In this document: in pieces, positions 34,926-46,774 of the stretch
Numbering within the stretch: position 1 is the stretch's first letter
How the letters are laid out: the number at the start of each line of letters is the position of its first letter
Source of the DNA: Erigeron canadensis
Taxonomy: Eukaryota > Streptophyta > Magnoliopsida > Asterales > Asteraceae
Reading direction: 5' to 3'
NCBI RefSeq assembly: GCF_010389155.1
Contig: NC_057769.1
Location: 3,410,001-3,474,000 of the forward strand
Length of the DNA: 64,000 bases
Notes under the pieces: generated by a model
The model's input: the letters and a program-made list of their open reading frames with translations, nothing else
Told to the model about the DNA's origin: nothing
Databases searched by the model: none
Translations under genes and position numbers: made by a program

Positions 34926-36782
34926 CAGGCTTCTGTTGTTGATTCTATGTGAAGGCCAGGGGATTTCCTTAGTTGTGTCTTTTAGGGAACTCTCTTGTGT
35001 CGATGTCATGGAACTCGACAAAAGGTATGGTTTTTCTAAGTTTCTCTCAGTCTATTATTGTTACGATACGGCGGTGACAAAATGGGCGGTTGGGTAATGA
35101 GTTAAAGTCAAAACTAGTGACTTTTGTATGGGTAAATAAGGTTAGGATGACCCAAACTATTGATTTTGTTTCTTCACAAAATGTTATTGTGTAAAATAAT
35201 TAGATGAGTGTTTCTATTAGTAAAAAATACCGAGTAACTTTTTATAGAAAATCAACTAAGAGGTTTTTATGGATTAGAATTACAGTCGCACTACTTTCAA
35301 CCTGTATATTAGACATCAAGGCACCTTATCACCACTTTTTAAACTGAGTTATGTTTAAATTTGAACAGTAGCGGTTAATTCTATATATTGAAATGTTCAG
35401 GTGTTTTTTCTTTGTCAGGTGATACACGTTGGTGGCTGGTCCCCTTGGAAAAGATTGTGTAGGATAATAACATACAAAGACTTAATTTGAAAGCTAGCTA
35501 GATGTAAGTCATGTACGATATCCAGTTATCAAGTAAACAGGTGTGCTCAGATATTTTACAGTCTATTACATATATACATCCTAGTAGGAAGGCTATACTA
35601 ATGTACTAGTATTGTTGTTGCTGAACTTTTTGGCTGTAGCGGCATAAGTTATTGTAACAGAAGTTTTGTCTGTAACTTTCCTCGTTTTGAAGTTGCGTTA
35701 GATGTCTGATATAGTAATATAGTTTCAGTTTGTGTGATGAAATGTCTTTTAGGCTTAACTGGTTCTCCCATTATGCATTTTTACCATTTCTAATGTCTTT
35801 ACATGTAATATCAAAGATACTATCTAGGTTATTAACTAAATTTTGTTATAAAATACACGGGGATTTTTAATAAAAGTCTAACTGTTTACCATTTAAGTTT
35901 TCAGTTTGTGGGTCTGTTAACGGGAAAAGGAATTAATGGAATGACTCTTTTTTAGTACCAAGAGAGTCATGTAGTTCAGTAAATCAGTAATTGAGTCAAT
36001 AGATTGAAGTGAATTCTGACTGGCAACTTGACTCATAACCGTAGCCACTAGCAAGTAATAATATTATACCCCTTAAGCGATTGAAATTAGACTGTGATTA
36101 GCTCACTAACGGAAATGTCAAAATTCATCACTAATGGATTGTCTCTTGACATCACATCCCCTTTGATCTGATAATATGAAAAACTGGCAATGTATACCGG
36201 CTCCATTGAACTTAGTTGCTGCAACAGTGAATATTTACAGAAATGAGGGTGCATGAGCTAGGTTGGTCTCAGCCGGTTTGAGTAATCCATTGATTGATTG
36301 CATATTAGTCTGATAGTTGTGTCAGTTAAGTATGTAAGTAAAGGTGCTATAAAGTCAGGTTTAGGAAAGGGTTAATGGTAAAAATAATGACCAACATTGT
36401 TTTTGTATGCTATAATTTGCTCACTGAATCACTAAGAGAACTCTGCACAAGTATTTCAGCTATTGTTATTATGATCTAAATGTGTTGCCATTCTATGCAA
36501 AATTTTTGTCCAGATAACAACTGATATGTACAATATTGTCCTAGATGGCTTCTTCTATGAAAATCGACTTTCTGTTAGTATGTTTATTCCTTAGACAATA
36601 CTAAAGATCTCACATCTTAGCCTTCAATTACGGGAAAAACAAACAAAATCTCATAATTTAATGGTTATAACTTATAACCACATTTTGAACACAAGAAATC
36701 AAATTACTTGTTGAACACAAAAAAGAGTTATTCTTTTTAATTCAATGAATTTCTAGTCCCACAAGAGACTCATTTTGTTAAA
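34926..36782. other. GRAS 3' UTR and intergenic DNA
   Basis: The first 700-800 bp probably include the 3' UTR. A GTATGG donor near 35024 and a TTTGTCAG acceptor near 35419 could mark a 3' UTR intron, but this is weak. No other gene seen. Confidence 0.35.
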
Positions 36783-37102
36783 TCTATACTATTTAATAAA
36801 ACAAACCACCTTTTTTTCCCTTAAACTTTCTATCTTTGAAAAATCAAAAATACCCTTCTTCCATATTCACTAATTTAAACAGCTTCATCTAATATGCCTA
36901 TAATACCCTTAAAGAAATAATTTACAGTATAGATCATCCAACACTTAAAATAACTATAATACCACCTTTAACGTCAATTTCTTTACATTCACCAACATCG
37001 TTGCCTCCATCACCGTCTCCACTACCGCCCTCACCACCGTCACCACTACCACCTCCGCCATCACTACTCCACCGTCGTCGCATTGCGCATGTATAAGTCT
37101 AG
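36783..37102 (+). mobile_element. Short Helitron-like element H6
   Basis: It begins TC (36783) after A and ends CTAG (37099-37102) before T. The 3' part has GCATTGCGCATG, a weak hairpin, just upstream of the end. The interior is C-rich with repeated CACCACC/CCGTC motifs. With only one visible copy and a weak hairpin this is tentative. Confidence 0.45.
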
Positions 37103-37261
37103 TAAGAGTATAAATGAACGGAAAAAGTTTTCCTCATTTAAGTAATATGGACATGACGAGTCTTTATTGGTATATTTAAACGAATGAGATTTTTTTATTT
37201 AGGTTATCTGAGAAAGATTAGCCTTTTTGAATTAAATGTATATGATCTAATTAGAATATAA

Positions 37262-37585
37262 CTAGATTGGTGCCCCGCAATGCAGCGACGGTAACGGAAG
37301 CCGTGACGGTGTGGTTATTCACATAAAAGTAATTTCATTGCGGCAGAAGATGTGATGAATTTTTGCGGTGGGATGTGAAATGGGGAACAGGGGGACGAAT
37401 TATGAGTTAGGGCTATGGCTATGTGTTCGTGCGTGAGGGGGAGATAGAAACTGAATTTTTTAAGGGCATTTAAGTCAGAATCTATAAAATGAAAATAAGA
37501 ATGTATTAGGATGAGGGGTGAATTAGACATATCAAGTTCCTAAACTTAAAGGTAGATTCAGTTTCTTTTATAAGGGAGTATAAAT
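37262..37585 (-). mobile_element. Possible Helitron-like 3' end, minus orientation
   Basis: On the minus strand, GCATTGCGGGG is followed by CACCAATCTAG and T (CTAG at 37262-37265), like other Helitron ends here. The opposite boundary near 37585 is a guess from the change in composition. Confidence 0.35.
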
Positions 37586-37588
37586 GTG

Positions 37589-37680
37589 AGTTTTTGTAAC
37601 TTCGGTTGACCACCTTCAAGATTATACTTGATAATGTCAGTTTTTGGAACTTTAGTTGACCACCTTCAAGATTATACTTG
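37589..37680 (+). repeat. 42-bp direct repeat, two copies
   Basis: Copies at 37589-37630 and 37639-37680 share TTGACCACCTTCAAGATTAT and differ at only a few bases. They are separated by 8 bases. Confidence 0.9.
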
Positions 37681-38144
37681 CGAAAAGTTCCAAAATGATA
37701 ACCATTTGATATTTAGAGGTGATTAATTAAAATTAGAAATCACAAGTTATAAACTTTCTTAAAGCATTCTAAAAAAAGAAAATGTTAAATGAAGCCCTTG
37801 GGGCTTCACTTAACATGCATAAAAAGGTTGTACAATTTTATATTAAATGTTGATCCCTTGATTTTTATGGTAAATATACAACTAAATAATGCATTTTAAC
37901 AAAAACCCTTAGGGATTTGTTTAGCAAAATCCTTTAAAAAATTATGCAATTCAAATTTCATACCACTTACTCTACCAAAGGTAACATTCAATTAAGGTAA
38001 CATTCAATGAATCACAATAATGTAACTCAATGATCAATAACATCATGTTTAATAAGAAAGATTGCATTAAATAAACTTAATACTCTTCTTTTAGCTTATT
38101 AAATGCAATTTTATATAAAAATAAGATTGTAAGATTATTATTGT
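37681..38144. other. AT-rich intergenic region
   Basis: No gene seen. Confidence 0.4.
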
Positions 38145-40200
38145 TTTAGCCATTGGGGTGTTAGTCCATATAAGAAGGTTTTCACAATATGGTTTCTTCC
38201 TAGTGAGTCTCAGGTTCGCTTCTTGCCACATGCAAATGTGGTGAGGGAGTGTAACACCCCAAAGATTATTAAGGTAAAAGAAATTAACCCATTTTCATAG
38301 TTTTGACATTAAATTAAGTTCCTAGTATTTTATTTTTGGATATGGGGTTAATTTAGTTGGAACTTTAACGGATAGCGGGTAAAATACCCACAAAATTAGA
38401 AGTGGGTCGTCGCACCCCAAAATGTGCCAGCCATCCAATTTTGCTTGGAGTCATCTTCCACTCACTCTTTTCTTTTCTCCACCATTTTTCTTCATGCAAG
38501 TTTAACTTATTCCTTTCAATAATCAAAGCAATTCTCCCTTTAATTCAAGAATAAGAACATTCATAAAAATCTTCACCATCAGTAATCTTCAATCAAGTAA
38601 TTAAAAAGTTAGGGTTTTGAGGTGTGGTGGTGGTGGCCAAATTATTCAAAGAAAAGAGGGAAGAAGAAGAATTTCCAATCTAAGTCTTGGATTATCTCTT
38701 TGTGGTTGAGGTATTGATTTCCCCTAACTTAGTTTTCATCTTTCTTTTGAAATTAGGGTTCATGGAGTGAACCAATTTAGAGATTTTGATAGAAATTATA
38801 TTATGATTATTTTTCCCCAATACCTTAGATAACCTAGTTTGTCATTGAGTTATATGTTAAGTTTGACTATGAAATTGATAAGTTCATATGAAAATTTTAG
38901 TTCTTGAGAAAAGATGAGTTTTGACTAGTTATTGCATTATTGATGAAAATGGTAGGTTGAACTACCTAGTATTATTGTTGAAGAAAGTGAGACTCAATGA
39001 CAAATGGGTTGGGTTTTGGGTATAGGAAGGCTAGTGATTGAGAATGACTAAGTTGAACTAGTCAAGTTGTGAATATGAGCTTATACTTGTATGCTATGAT
39101 CATAGGTTGAAGCTTGTATGTGTGCATTATCGTTTTAGCGTTAATATTGAAATTGCGGAGGAGGTGAGTATATTTGCATACCTTTATGTTTATGTTGGGT
39201 CAATTGACTACCATGTTGAAGTTTGATTGTCCATGTGTGGAAAGACCACCATGTTGAAGTTGTTAGTCCATGTGTGGTAATTGATTGGCTTGTATGGATC
39301 CATATTTGTGTTTAGTGTGCAAGGTGAGCAAGTGAATGTGACATGACGATGTTATAGGTTACTTGCAATAGTCCTTGTACTTTGCCCTCCTTCGTAATCG
39401 TAAATGTATGCAAGTATATTCACTAAGCCTTTGCTTATATTTTTAGATGTTTACCTCTTATAGGTAGTTCCAAAAGAAGGAATTAGTGTTGTTGAGTTGA
39501 AGGAAGTTGGATTAGAGCTTGAAGTTGGTTTTGGAAGCCTTGAAGGTATTAAGGTCATTCTTGGGTGAATGACTATCTTTTGGTGTAGAGACTTAGAGAT
39601 CCCTCCCCTCTTGGCTCTTAGTACTTTTGGTTTTGAAAGTCATGTGTTGTAAATCTTCTGTAAACAATCAGGTATTAAGCTTTTTGGAAAGTTGGTGTAA
39701 TTGCAATTTGGGCAAAAATCGTATCAAAATGGGTAAACGACCCATTTGGTTGTGTTTATGGATGTTGTTTCAAATAAATATCACAACTATGTTTGTAAAT
39801 GGGTAAAATTCTTGTTTGAACTCAAAAATGTTGTAATATGAGGTTTGGTTTTGAGTTGGAGAAGTTACAAGTTGAGTCAAGTATCAAATTGGGTCATTTT
39901 GTTATTCAGCATCAAATATGTGGCACGTACAGAAAGTAATGTGCCACATTTTAGGTCCTGTTCGGATTTAGGGTCTTTTGTGTAGCACACACACTTTGAG
40001 TGTGGCACATTGTAACTGAAGTCAGGATATGTGGCACATGAAATTATGCATGTGGCACATATTTGCTTCTGATCTGATTTTAACTCAAAGATGTGGCACA
40101 TGCATATATGTGTGTGGCACATCTGGGTAAAAAAAAAACACTTAAAATCGAGTCGTGTCGTTTCAGGGAGCCTTGACAATGCTATACTCATCTAACACAC
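38145..40200 (+). mobile_element. tRNA-like SINE fragment split by a solo LTR
   Basis: Left of the LTR, TAGCCATTGGGGTG resembles an A box and GGTTCGCTTC (about 38213-38222) a B box, in tRNA-like order. The sequence then continues across the LTR insertion (GGGAG duplicated) into CTTGACAATGC on the right side. The SINE assignment rests on box-like motifs only. Confidence 0.4.
38250..40165. mobile_element. Solo LTR with 5-bp target duplication
   Basis: This 1916-bp segment starts TGTAACACCCC and ends GTCGTTTCA (TG...CA) and is flanked by GGGAG at 38245-38249 and 40166-40170. No internal retrotransposon region or second LTR is present, so it is a solo LTR. The TGTAACACCCC start is common among plant Ty3/gypsy LTRs (inference). 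Its right third holds a cluster of TGTGGCACAT motifs (39915-40125). Confidence 0.82.
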
Positions 40201-40290
40201 GGAAAGCAAATCATTTAGGGCATTGCCAGGAGTCGAACCGTCGTGGGTGCATCTCCGTAGAGGTGTTAGTCATTTATCCATTGATGATTT
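40201..40290 (-). mobile_element. tRNA-like fragment, minus strand
   Basis: On the minus strand, GGTTCGACTCCTGG is a good B box / T arm sequence, preceded by ATGGATAAATGAC as a poor A box. It does not fold into a full tRNA. A SINE head or tRNA pseudogene is likely. Confidence 0.4.
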
Positions 40291-41148
40291 TTTATAAAAA
40301 TTTATTATTGTTTTGTTGTTAAAAAGAAAAATTGTAATTCTTCTCATTCACAATCTCTATTTATGTTATTGCCAACATGTTCAAATTTGTAGCTACTTGT
40401 TTAGTTATTTTCCTAAACAGGTTTTGCAAGCAACAACCTTAATGAATGTAATTAATATATTTAAAATAGTTATAGTATATTATTGTCATAGAATCCATGA
40501 ATAGATTTTTTTATATAAGAAGGAACAATATTTTCATTCACGTTAAATATATCCTTTAAAGGTGTATTTAACAATTTTTCTTATATAAAAAAAAATTGGA
40601 CGTGAAGAATGATTCAAACAATGTCACATAACACGCATCTAATCTTTAGCTTAATAAACTTTTCGAAATGTGTTAACACCTTTTTTACTGCAAAAAGTAG
40701 AATTGTGTTAACAATAACTCTCAAAGTTATGATTAATACAAAATAAACATTATAACAAACAAAATCCAAAAAATAAACAAAAATGCTTCACCATATTTCT
40801 TTCACTTTTATGAAGTTTTAATTTATTTAATGCATCATCTTTATCTTTATCTTTTCTTTATATATACTAAAAGGCAATTGATCAAATCTTAATTGACCAA
40901 TCAAAACTCTCAATTTATCTAAATTATCAAATTAAACATGTTACTTAATTCAATTAATTAAAATTACTTATGTGTCGACAAAAACAAAAATGTATCTAGA
41001 CAAATACAATAAAGATAAAATATAGTTATTCAATAGCTTATAATTCTACATAAATACTAGGAATGAATGTCGACCTTATGCTATAGTCTAAAAACCCCCC
41101 ATCCAGATTAGTTATATATATATATTCTAGATCAGCTATATATATATA
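40291..41148. other. AT-rich region with a Helitron-like 5' fragment
   Basis: No gene. From about 40850 the sequence TATATACTAAAAGGCAATTG followed by GACCAATCAAAACTC matches the 5' block of Helitron copies A-E, but no 3' hairpin and CTRR end follow, so it is a truncated copy. Confidence 0.5.
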
Positions 41149-41985
41149 CTAGTATTAATATTAATATCCGTGCGCGATACACGGTTGTCTCATAATTGTT
41201 TATATCTAAATTTTATTTTGACACATACATGATGTATTTATCCATTATGTTTGGTTAGTACCATAGTTGGAAGAAAAACAGGGAGATCTAGGTTAAACAT
41301 GTTCTCAAATTATGCAAACAAATGAAACTTGAGTTTTATAGATACAATTATTATAAACAGATAAACTATAGAAAACAAATGTATACTTCATGAAAACCCA
41401 CGATATGGTTCTGAAGAAACACAAAGAAGAAATTAATTCTTGAAAACCAATATGATTTTGAAGAAAACGAAGATTAAATTTTCACATAATTAGAAAATAC
41501 TGTAACTATAATAACAAACCTACCAATGATAATAACCAAGAAAAAAAAAAAAAAAGAGTTTACCAGTGATATTCTTTTAACTATAGATGTTATATAAGTG
41601 AAGGGTATATATATAAGTATATAACATTATATATTGTAAAACAATAATCTTATAAAGAGGATAAAAATTTCACTTACAATAGCATTAATGTCATAAGCAA
41701 CAATCGACTTGTAACTTTACCTATGTTCTATTTTCCCTCCGTTTCAGTGATAAGAACGTAATAGCTAACTAATAACGTAGTACAAAAAGCGTACATGTTT
41801 GAAAGATATATAAAAAGTAATATTATTAAAAATTATTTAGATATGTAGACAATAATTTATTATCAGTATTTGATATTAATAAGGTAACTTGAAATTAGGA
41901 AATCAAAAAGTCACTTGTCGCTTAAAGAATAAACCAAGTGTCGATTAAAAAACCATTCAATCCTGTTTTAGTTTATTGGTATATA
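41149..41985 (-). mobile_element. Helitron-like element H5, minus orientation (right boundary uncertain)
   Basis: On the minus strand a hairpin CCGTG...CACGG precedes CTAG (41149-41152) and a T. The 5' end is not sharply seen; CCTGTTTTAG near 41962-41971 resembles the decayed H-family 5' motif, so I put the end near 41985, just before H3. The interior is AT-rich and non-coding. Confidence 0.45.
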
Positions 41986-41996
41986 TATTATATATA

Positions 41997-42560
41997 CTAG
42001 GGATTTTTGCCCCGTGCGATGCACGGTTCTTGAATTATATTTTCAAAACTTTTAGTATTTAATCAATAAAATTTCTAATAAGCAACATTTAAATAAAAAA
42101 TTATATAAAATTAATTGAAAGTATTTAAAAATCTAATATTCAAAATTTTCTTAATATCAGATTCACTACATTAATGAGTGGAAAAACAAAATATTAGAAT
42201 ACATACATACATTTAGCAATAACAATTTTGTGAAATAAACTTGATATACTGACTTAGACACTTCGTACAAAACACATATTGATATAGACGTATTTATAGG
42301 TTAGTAATTAACAAACTTATATATTGAAAAAAGGTGCTAGCAATTATTTATTTGAAAACAAGTAAAAAGTTGACTATTTTATCTAATATATTGTTATTTT
42401 ATTTTATTGATATTGTAACGAAAAAGGAATGTAGTATATATTAAATGGAAAAATTAATGGAGATGACACATAGAAAAAATCTTGTGTGGCAAAGTATAAA
42501 GATAGTTTTAAGTTGAGTTAGATGGCTTTAGAATGCTAGGATAACTACTGTTTTATTAGA
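41997..42560 (-). mobile_element. Non-autonomous Helitron-like element H3 (minus orientation)
   Basis: The 564-bp element has TC at its 5' end (GA at 42559-42560 on the + strand), CTAG at its 3' end (41997-42000), and flanking A (41996) and T (42561). The 3' hairpin is the best of this family: CCGTGC (42012-42017), loop GAT, GCACGG (42021-42026). The 5' block with TAAAACAGTAG and the CACATAGAAAAAATC segment matches H1, H2 and H4. Confidence 0.75.
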
Positions 42561-42571
42561 TATATATATAT

Positions 42572-43294
42572 ATATATATTATTAAAAGGCAAATGGCCTA
42601 ATTTCAGTTACCAATCACAACACTCAATTTCTTAAAATTAATTAAATCAATACATATCTAAATTAATTTATACTTTTTGGTTTTCCATCACCAATTTACA
42701 CTTAACTCCAGTTTAAAAATATTTAATACTTTATTGCATAATGTTTATCTAATAACAAAATATAGCTAAAAGTTAGAGAGTTTACAACATTAATATTTAT
42801 ATCAGTATTTTATTTTATATTATTAAATGTAATAAAACTAATTGTAATACTATTGTTATGAATAATTGTAATCAGTCTATAATTAGAATATATTTAGGAT
42901 ACATATTATTTTTATATAAATTGAACCCTACAAACCAAATCAAAACACGCAAAGTCTTTGAAATCCCACGAACTAGTCGTTACTTTTATTGTTCTTAACA
43001 ACTATGGCTAACGAAAATAAAATAAAAAACTTTTTTGTAATACATCAATGAAAACTATGTCAATTATGTATTCAAAGTTAAGATATTGTTTTTGTAGAAT
43101 AGTTTGTATAAAAGAAAGTTTACTATAACATCCCGTCTTATATTATTTAGCATTTAATATTAACATTTGAATATCTTAGTTCCTTTTTAAGTATATTTTT
43201 ATATATAATGTATAAGTTTTTTTTGTTTCATATAATAACTCTTATATTGAGAATATTATAAAAGAAGTGTATTTGACACGAGTCTAAAATCTAA
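42572..43294 (+). mobile_element. Helitron-like element E
   Basis: The 5' block ATTAAAAGGCAAATGGCC with CCAATCACAACACTC matches copies A-C. The 3' end reads GTGTATTTGACAC (short hairpin), GAGTCTAAAAT and CTAA (43291-43294) before T, a permitted CTRR variant. The TC start is obscured by the (AT)n tract it shares with H3. Confidence 0.6.
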
Positions 43295-43968
43295 TAACAA
43301 ATATATAAGTTGATAGAAAAATTGATTGTAGAAGGTTTTATTTTGATTTCTGTTGCATTTGTTCTTTAGTTGAGTAGTCGATGGCTAATAACATCTGTTA
43401 TTAAAAAAAAAAAAAAAAGAGATATCATATCACATCTTTTAATAAAGATTAAAAGATAGGTATCACAGTCATGAATTATTTAATTTTACGTTTATGTCAT
43501 CTATATAATAATGTGATAAATTAATTAAAAATAAATGGAAAAAAAAAGTGTGTGTGTAAAGTTCTGTTCTAGTATAACCCCTAAACATATAAATGTCTAA
43601 CTAAAAGGTCCAATATGTTAAAAAGTTGTCAAAGTAAACCCCAATATAAAACACCCTTTACAATCCAACCCCCCTTTAAATACTATACTTCGATTCCGAA
43701 AACAAAACCAATAAAAGGGTTTACGAAGGTCTCACACAGGTTTCTGATCCTCCCCTGTTTTATTTTAATCATCATCCAAATACTTAATTGGATTATAAAA
43801 TTCCAATTGTTTCTTAATTCATATATTTATATAAATTTATACAAGTGGGTTTTGCATAAATAAGTGTTATATGATTGACTTTGTATAAAAGTTAATTGCT
43901 TGACATTATTTGCGTTAAATTTATGCAGATTTTGAGTGGCGTCTTGGAAGATTTTGGTCAAGTTTATT
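43295..43968 (+). promoter_or_regulatory. UFD1 promoter and leader region
   Basis: A TATA-like TTTAAATACTA lies near 43673-43683. A donor-like CACAG/GTTTCT (43738-43741) and a TTATGCAG acceptor ending at 43928 suggest a short leader intron, leaving about 40 bases of leader before the ATG. These are proposals from sequence only. Confidence 0.4.
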
Positions 43969-46774
43969 ATGGCATTGGTATGATTTTAATTTATATAGTT
44001 ATTGATGTTTTGGATGTTTTACTGTAATTGTTTGATCTTAATGATGTGTTTTATTTGTTTGTCCAATGTGAGTGATTGGACTTTGAAGTTTGGATAGTGT
44101 AAGAATGTGGTTTAAGGTTATGTTTTTGTACTTATTGGATGTGGTTGGGTTTATGTGTGTATAAGGTGGCTGGTTTAAACAAAACCTTAAAATAGTTTTT
44201 ATGGTAGAACAAATAGGAAAGAAAGAGATGATGACACGTGTCAGTTTTCGGGCGGGGTTGTATTGGTGTACATTACTTTTGGGTGGTGATCCGTACACCA
44301 CTTAGTTTTAACCATACATTGTTTTATTGTGTTGTACTGTACAACATTTTAAAACACATTCGGTTGTGAAAGGCTAAATATAAGTGGTGTACAGATCATC
44401 ATCATTACTTTTGTAATGTTTTGATTCACACCAGAGTAAAATTTGATGCATAACTGACATGTGTTATCCTCTCATTATTTCTTATTTGATGTACCATAAG
44501 GTTTTGTTACAATAACGTGGTTGTAAAAATTCATGTGTGAGTTGAGTGTTAAAGGGCTATAAGCTTTGGGTAAGATGTCGGAGTTTTTCTAGGCTGATAT
44601 TGGAAAGATCTTAGAAGTTGTCATAGACTCATAGGGGAGAGATCGTTATGAGAATTTTTGCTGGATAAGCGTTGTGGTATGTACTCAATAAAACTTAATG
44701 ATTATTAATGTTCACCTTGATTTGATTTGTTGACAGGCGGACGATGTCCACAACCCTCCTTCAATGTTTGAACAGAGTTATCGTTGTTACCCTGTTTCTT
44801 TCATTGATAAGGTTTGTAATCTTCATTTGTTTTAGTAACCATCATCCAAACTGCTTAAAGATATAACCAAATATTTTTCTCAACTAAACCATAGATATGC
44901 ACGACATTATATGCATTATGAATGATAGTTTGTGCAGGCAACGCACTTATAAGTGCTACAATTTTAGTACATCAAAATGCTTATTGTTTCGATTTTTTTT
45001 TTCTTTTTATATAATTTTCATGTATTCTATGCAGTCTCATTTGGAGAAGGGTGATAAAAGTAAGTCCCATATATGCAATTTATGTGCTATAACTCTCTTC
45101 TTGTAGACTAACTTGGTTTAATTTGAACTAACAATCTTTTTTTTTTTTCCTTCTACTATCAGTTATAATGCCTCCATCTGCTCTTGATCGCCTCGGTTAG
45201 TAAATTGTTCCATCCTCTGTGTTTTGTTTATTAAATTTTACTTCAATTTTAATACTTGATTGACTAGATATTTATGTTTTCTGTTTTGTTCATTGTGCAG
45301 CCTATCTCCAGATTGATTATCCAATGCTATTTGAACTCAGAAACCCGTCTGCTAGTAAAGTTTCTCATTGTGGTGTGCTTGAGTTCATTGCAGATGAGGG
45401 CTTGATATACATTCCGTACTGGGTAGGATCTGTCCTTTTATATGGTAATTTGAAAAAGAATAGTACATTTGCTAAACTTAAATTTGACAATTTCATCTTA
45501 GATGATGGAGAACATGCTTCTGCAAGAAGGGGATGTCGTAAATGTCAAGAATGCTAGTCTATCAAAGGGAACTTATGTGAAACTTCAGCCTCACACCATG
45601 GATTTTCTTGATGTATCAAATCCAAAAGCAATGTTAGTGTTATGATATCTTATTTTGTTTTTCATTATAGTAGAAGGGGGAAGATAGGAAGTCAAGTAAC
45701 GAGTCAAATGAGTTCTGGTCAAAACAGAAAGGTGTTTATGCAGGCTGGAATATTGGATTGACCGTATAGTGTGTCAAATATGATGACACTTTTTTCTAAT
45801 AAAATTGGTTCAGGTGTTGCATGGAAAAGAACATTTTGGCCTTTTGATTTTTAACACGTTCTCTTTTTAAATATTTATCGAGTTTACCTCTTTCACTCAT
45901 TGGAGATAAAACATTTACCTGAATTGACCCATTTATGAATAAATGGGCTCAAATTCTTACATGTATTGTAATATCGGACATTATCTAATTTGTGTTTATT
46001 CTCTTGGTACTATACCAGCTTAGAGACAACGTTAAGAAGCTACTCCTGCCTAACCACTGGTGATACGATAATGGTGGCATATAATAACAAGAAGTTTTAT
46101 ATTGACATAGTTGAAACTAAACCATCAGCTGCAATAAGCATCATTGAAACAGATTGTGAAGTTGACTTTGCACCACCACTCGACTATAAAGAACCTGAAA
46201 AGCCTTTGAAATCTAAGGCTCCTTCAGAAGGTTCTTTTCCATTTTTTATGTTAGGAATTCTCCAGTAATTCTTTTTATGTTATTTTTTGCTTAAAGTTCT
46301 ATAATGTAATGCTGAATGGCACAGCTCAAGAAGAAGAAGAACCAGCTAAGAACTTACCCAAGTTCAATCCATTCACTGGTTCAGGAAGACGATTAGATGG
46401 GAAGCCAGCTGAGCCTGTGGCTGCACCGCTGCTTCGACCACACAAGGCAGAGGCTACAACCAGTGATAGCAATGGTTCTACACCATCAAACTCTAATTCA
46501 AGAAAACGTTCTGGGAAGCTTGTTTTCGGGTCAAATGCAGATGAAACTCCAAATGTAAAACCAAAAGTATGATCAACTTTTTATTTCAAAAGCAATAGTT
46601 CAAGTAAAAGTTGTTTTTTTTCTCCTTTTTTTTCCCCCATGGGTAATTGAATGCCTTTTACTCAAATTGCAGAGCGCCACAAAAGAAGCAAAAGACACAA
46701 AAGAAGAACCGCCTAAGAAGGAAGAACCAAAATTCCAAGCATTTACAGGGAAGAAGTACTCCCTAAAAGACTAA
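43969..46774 (+). CDS. UFD1: Ubiquitin fusion degradation protein 1 (UFD1)
   Basis: Nine coding exons with GT-AG introns join in frame: 43969-43977, 44737-44811, 45035-45059, 45163-45195, 45301-45422, 45502-45632, 46019-46230, 46325-46566 and 46673-46774, giving 316 residues, normal for plant UFD1. The N-terminal UFD1 domain (about residues 10-190) shows [55 protein letters not shown] and [18 protein letters not shown]. The tail carries [11 protein letters not shown] (about 216-226), an SHP-type CDC48-binding box, and [11 protein letters not shown] near the C-terminus. UFD1 pairs with NPL4 to direct the CDC48 segregase to ubiquitinated clients in ER-associated and other proteasomal degradation. 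The first exon codes for only three residues (MAL), which an automatic caller would miss. No damage is seen. Confidence 0.93.
44233..44244. promoter_or_regulatory. G-box palindrome in UFD1 intron 1
   Basis: TGACACGTGTCA is a 12-base perfect palindrome around the CACGTG core (44235-44240). It is a possible bZIP/bHLH site in the first intron, and function is unproven. Confidence 0.5.

Noticed and set aside
39877..40191. 104-codon minus frame, Cys/His-rich
   Set aside because: Its Cys and His residues come from the repeated TGTGGCACAT motif in the solo LTR, so it is not a zinc-finger gene.
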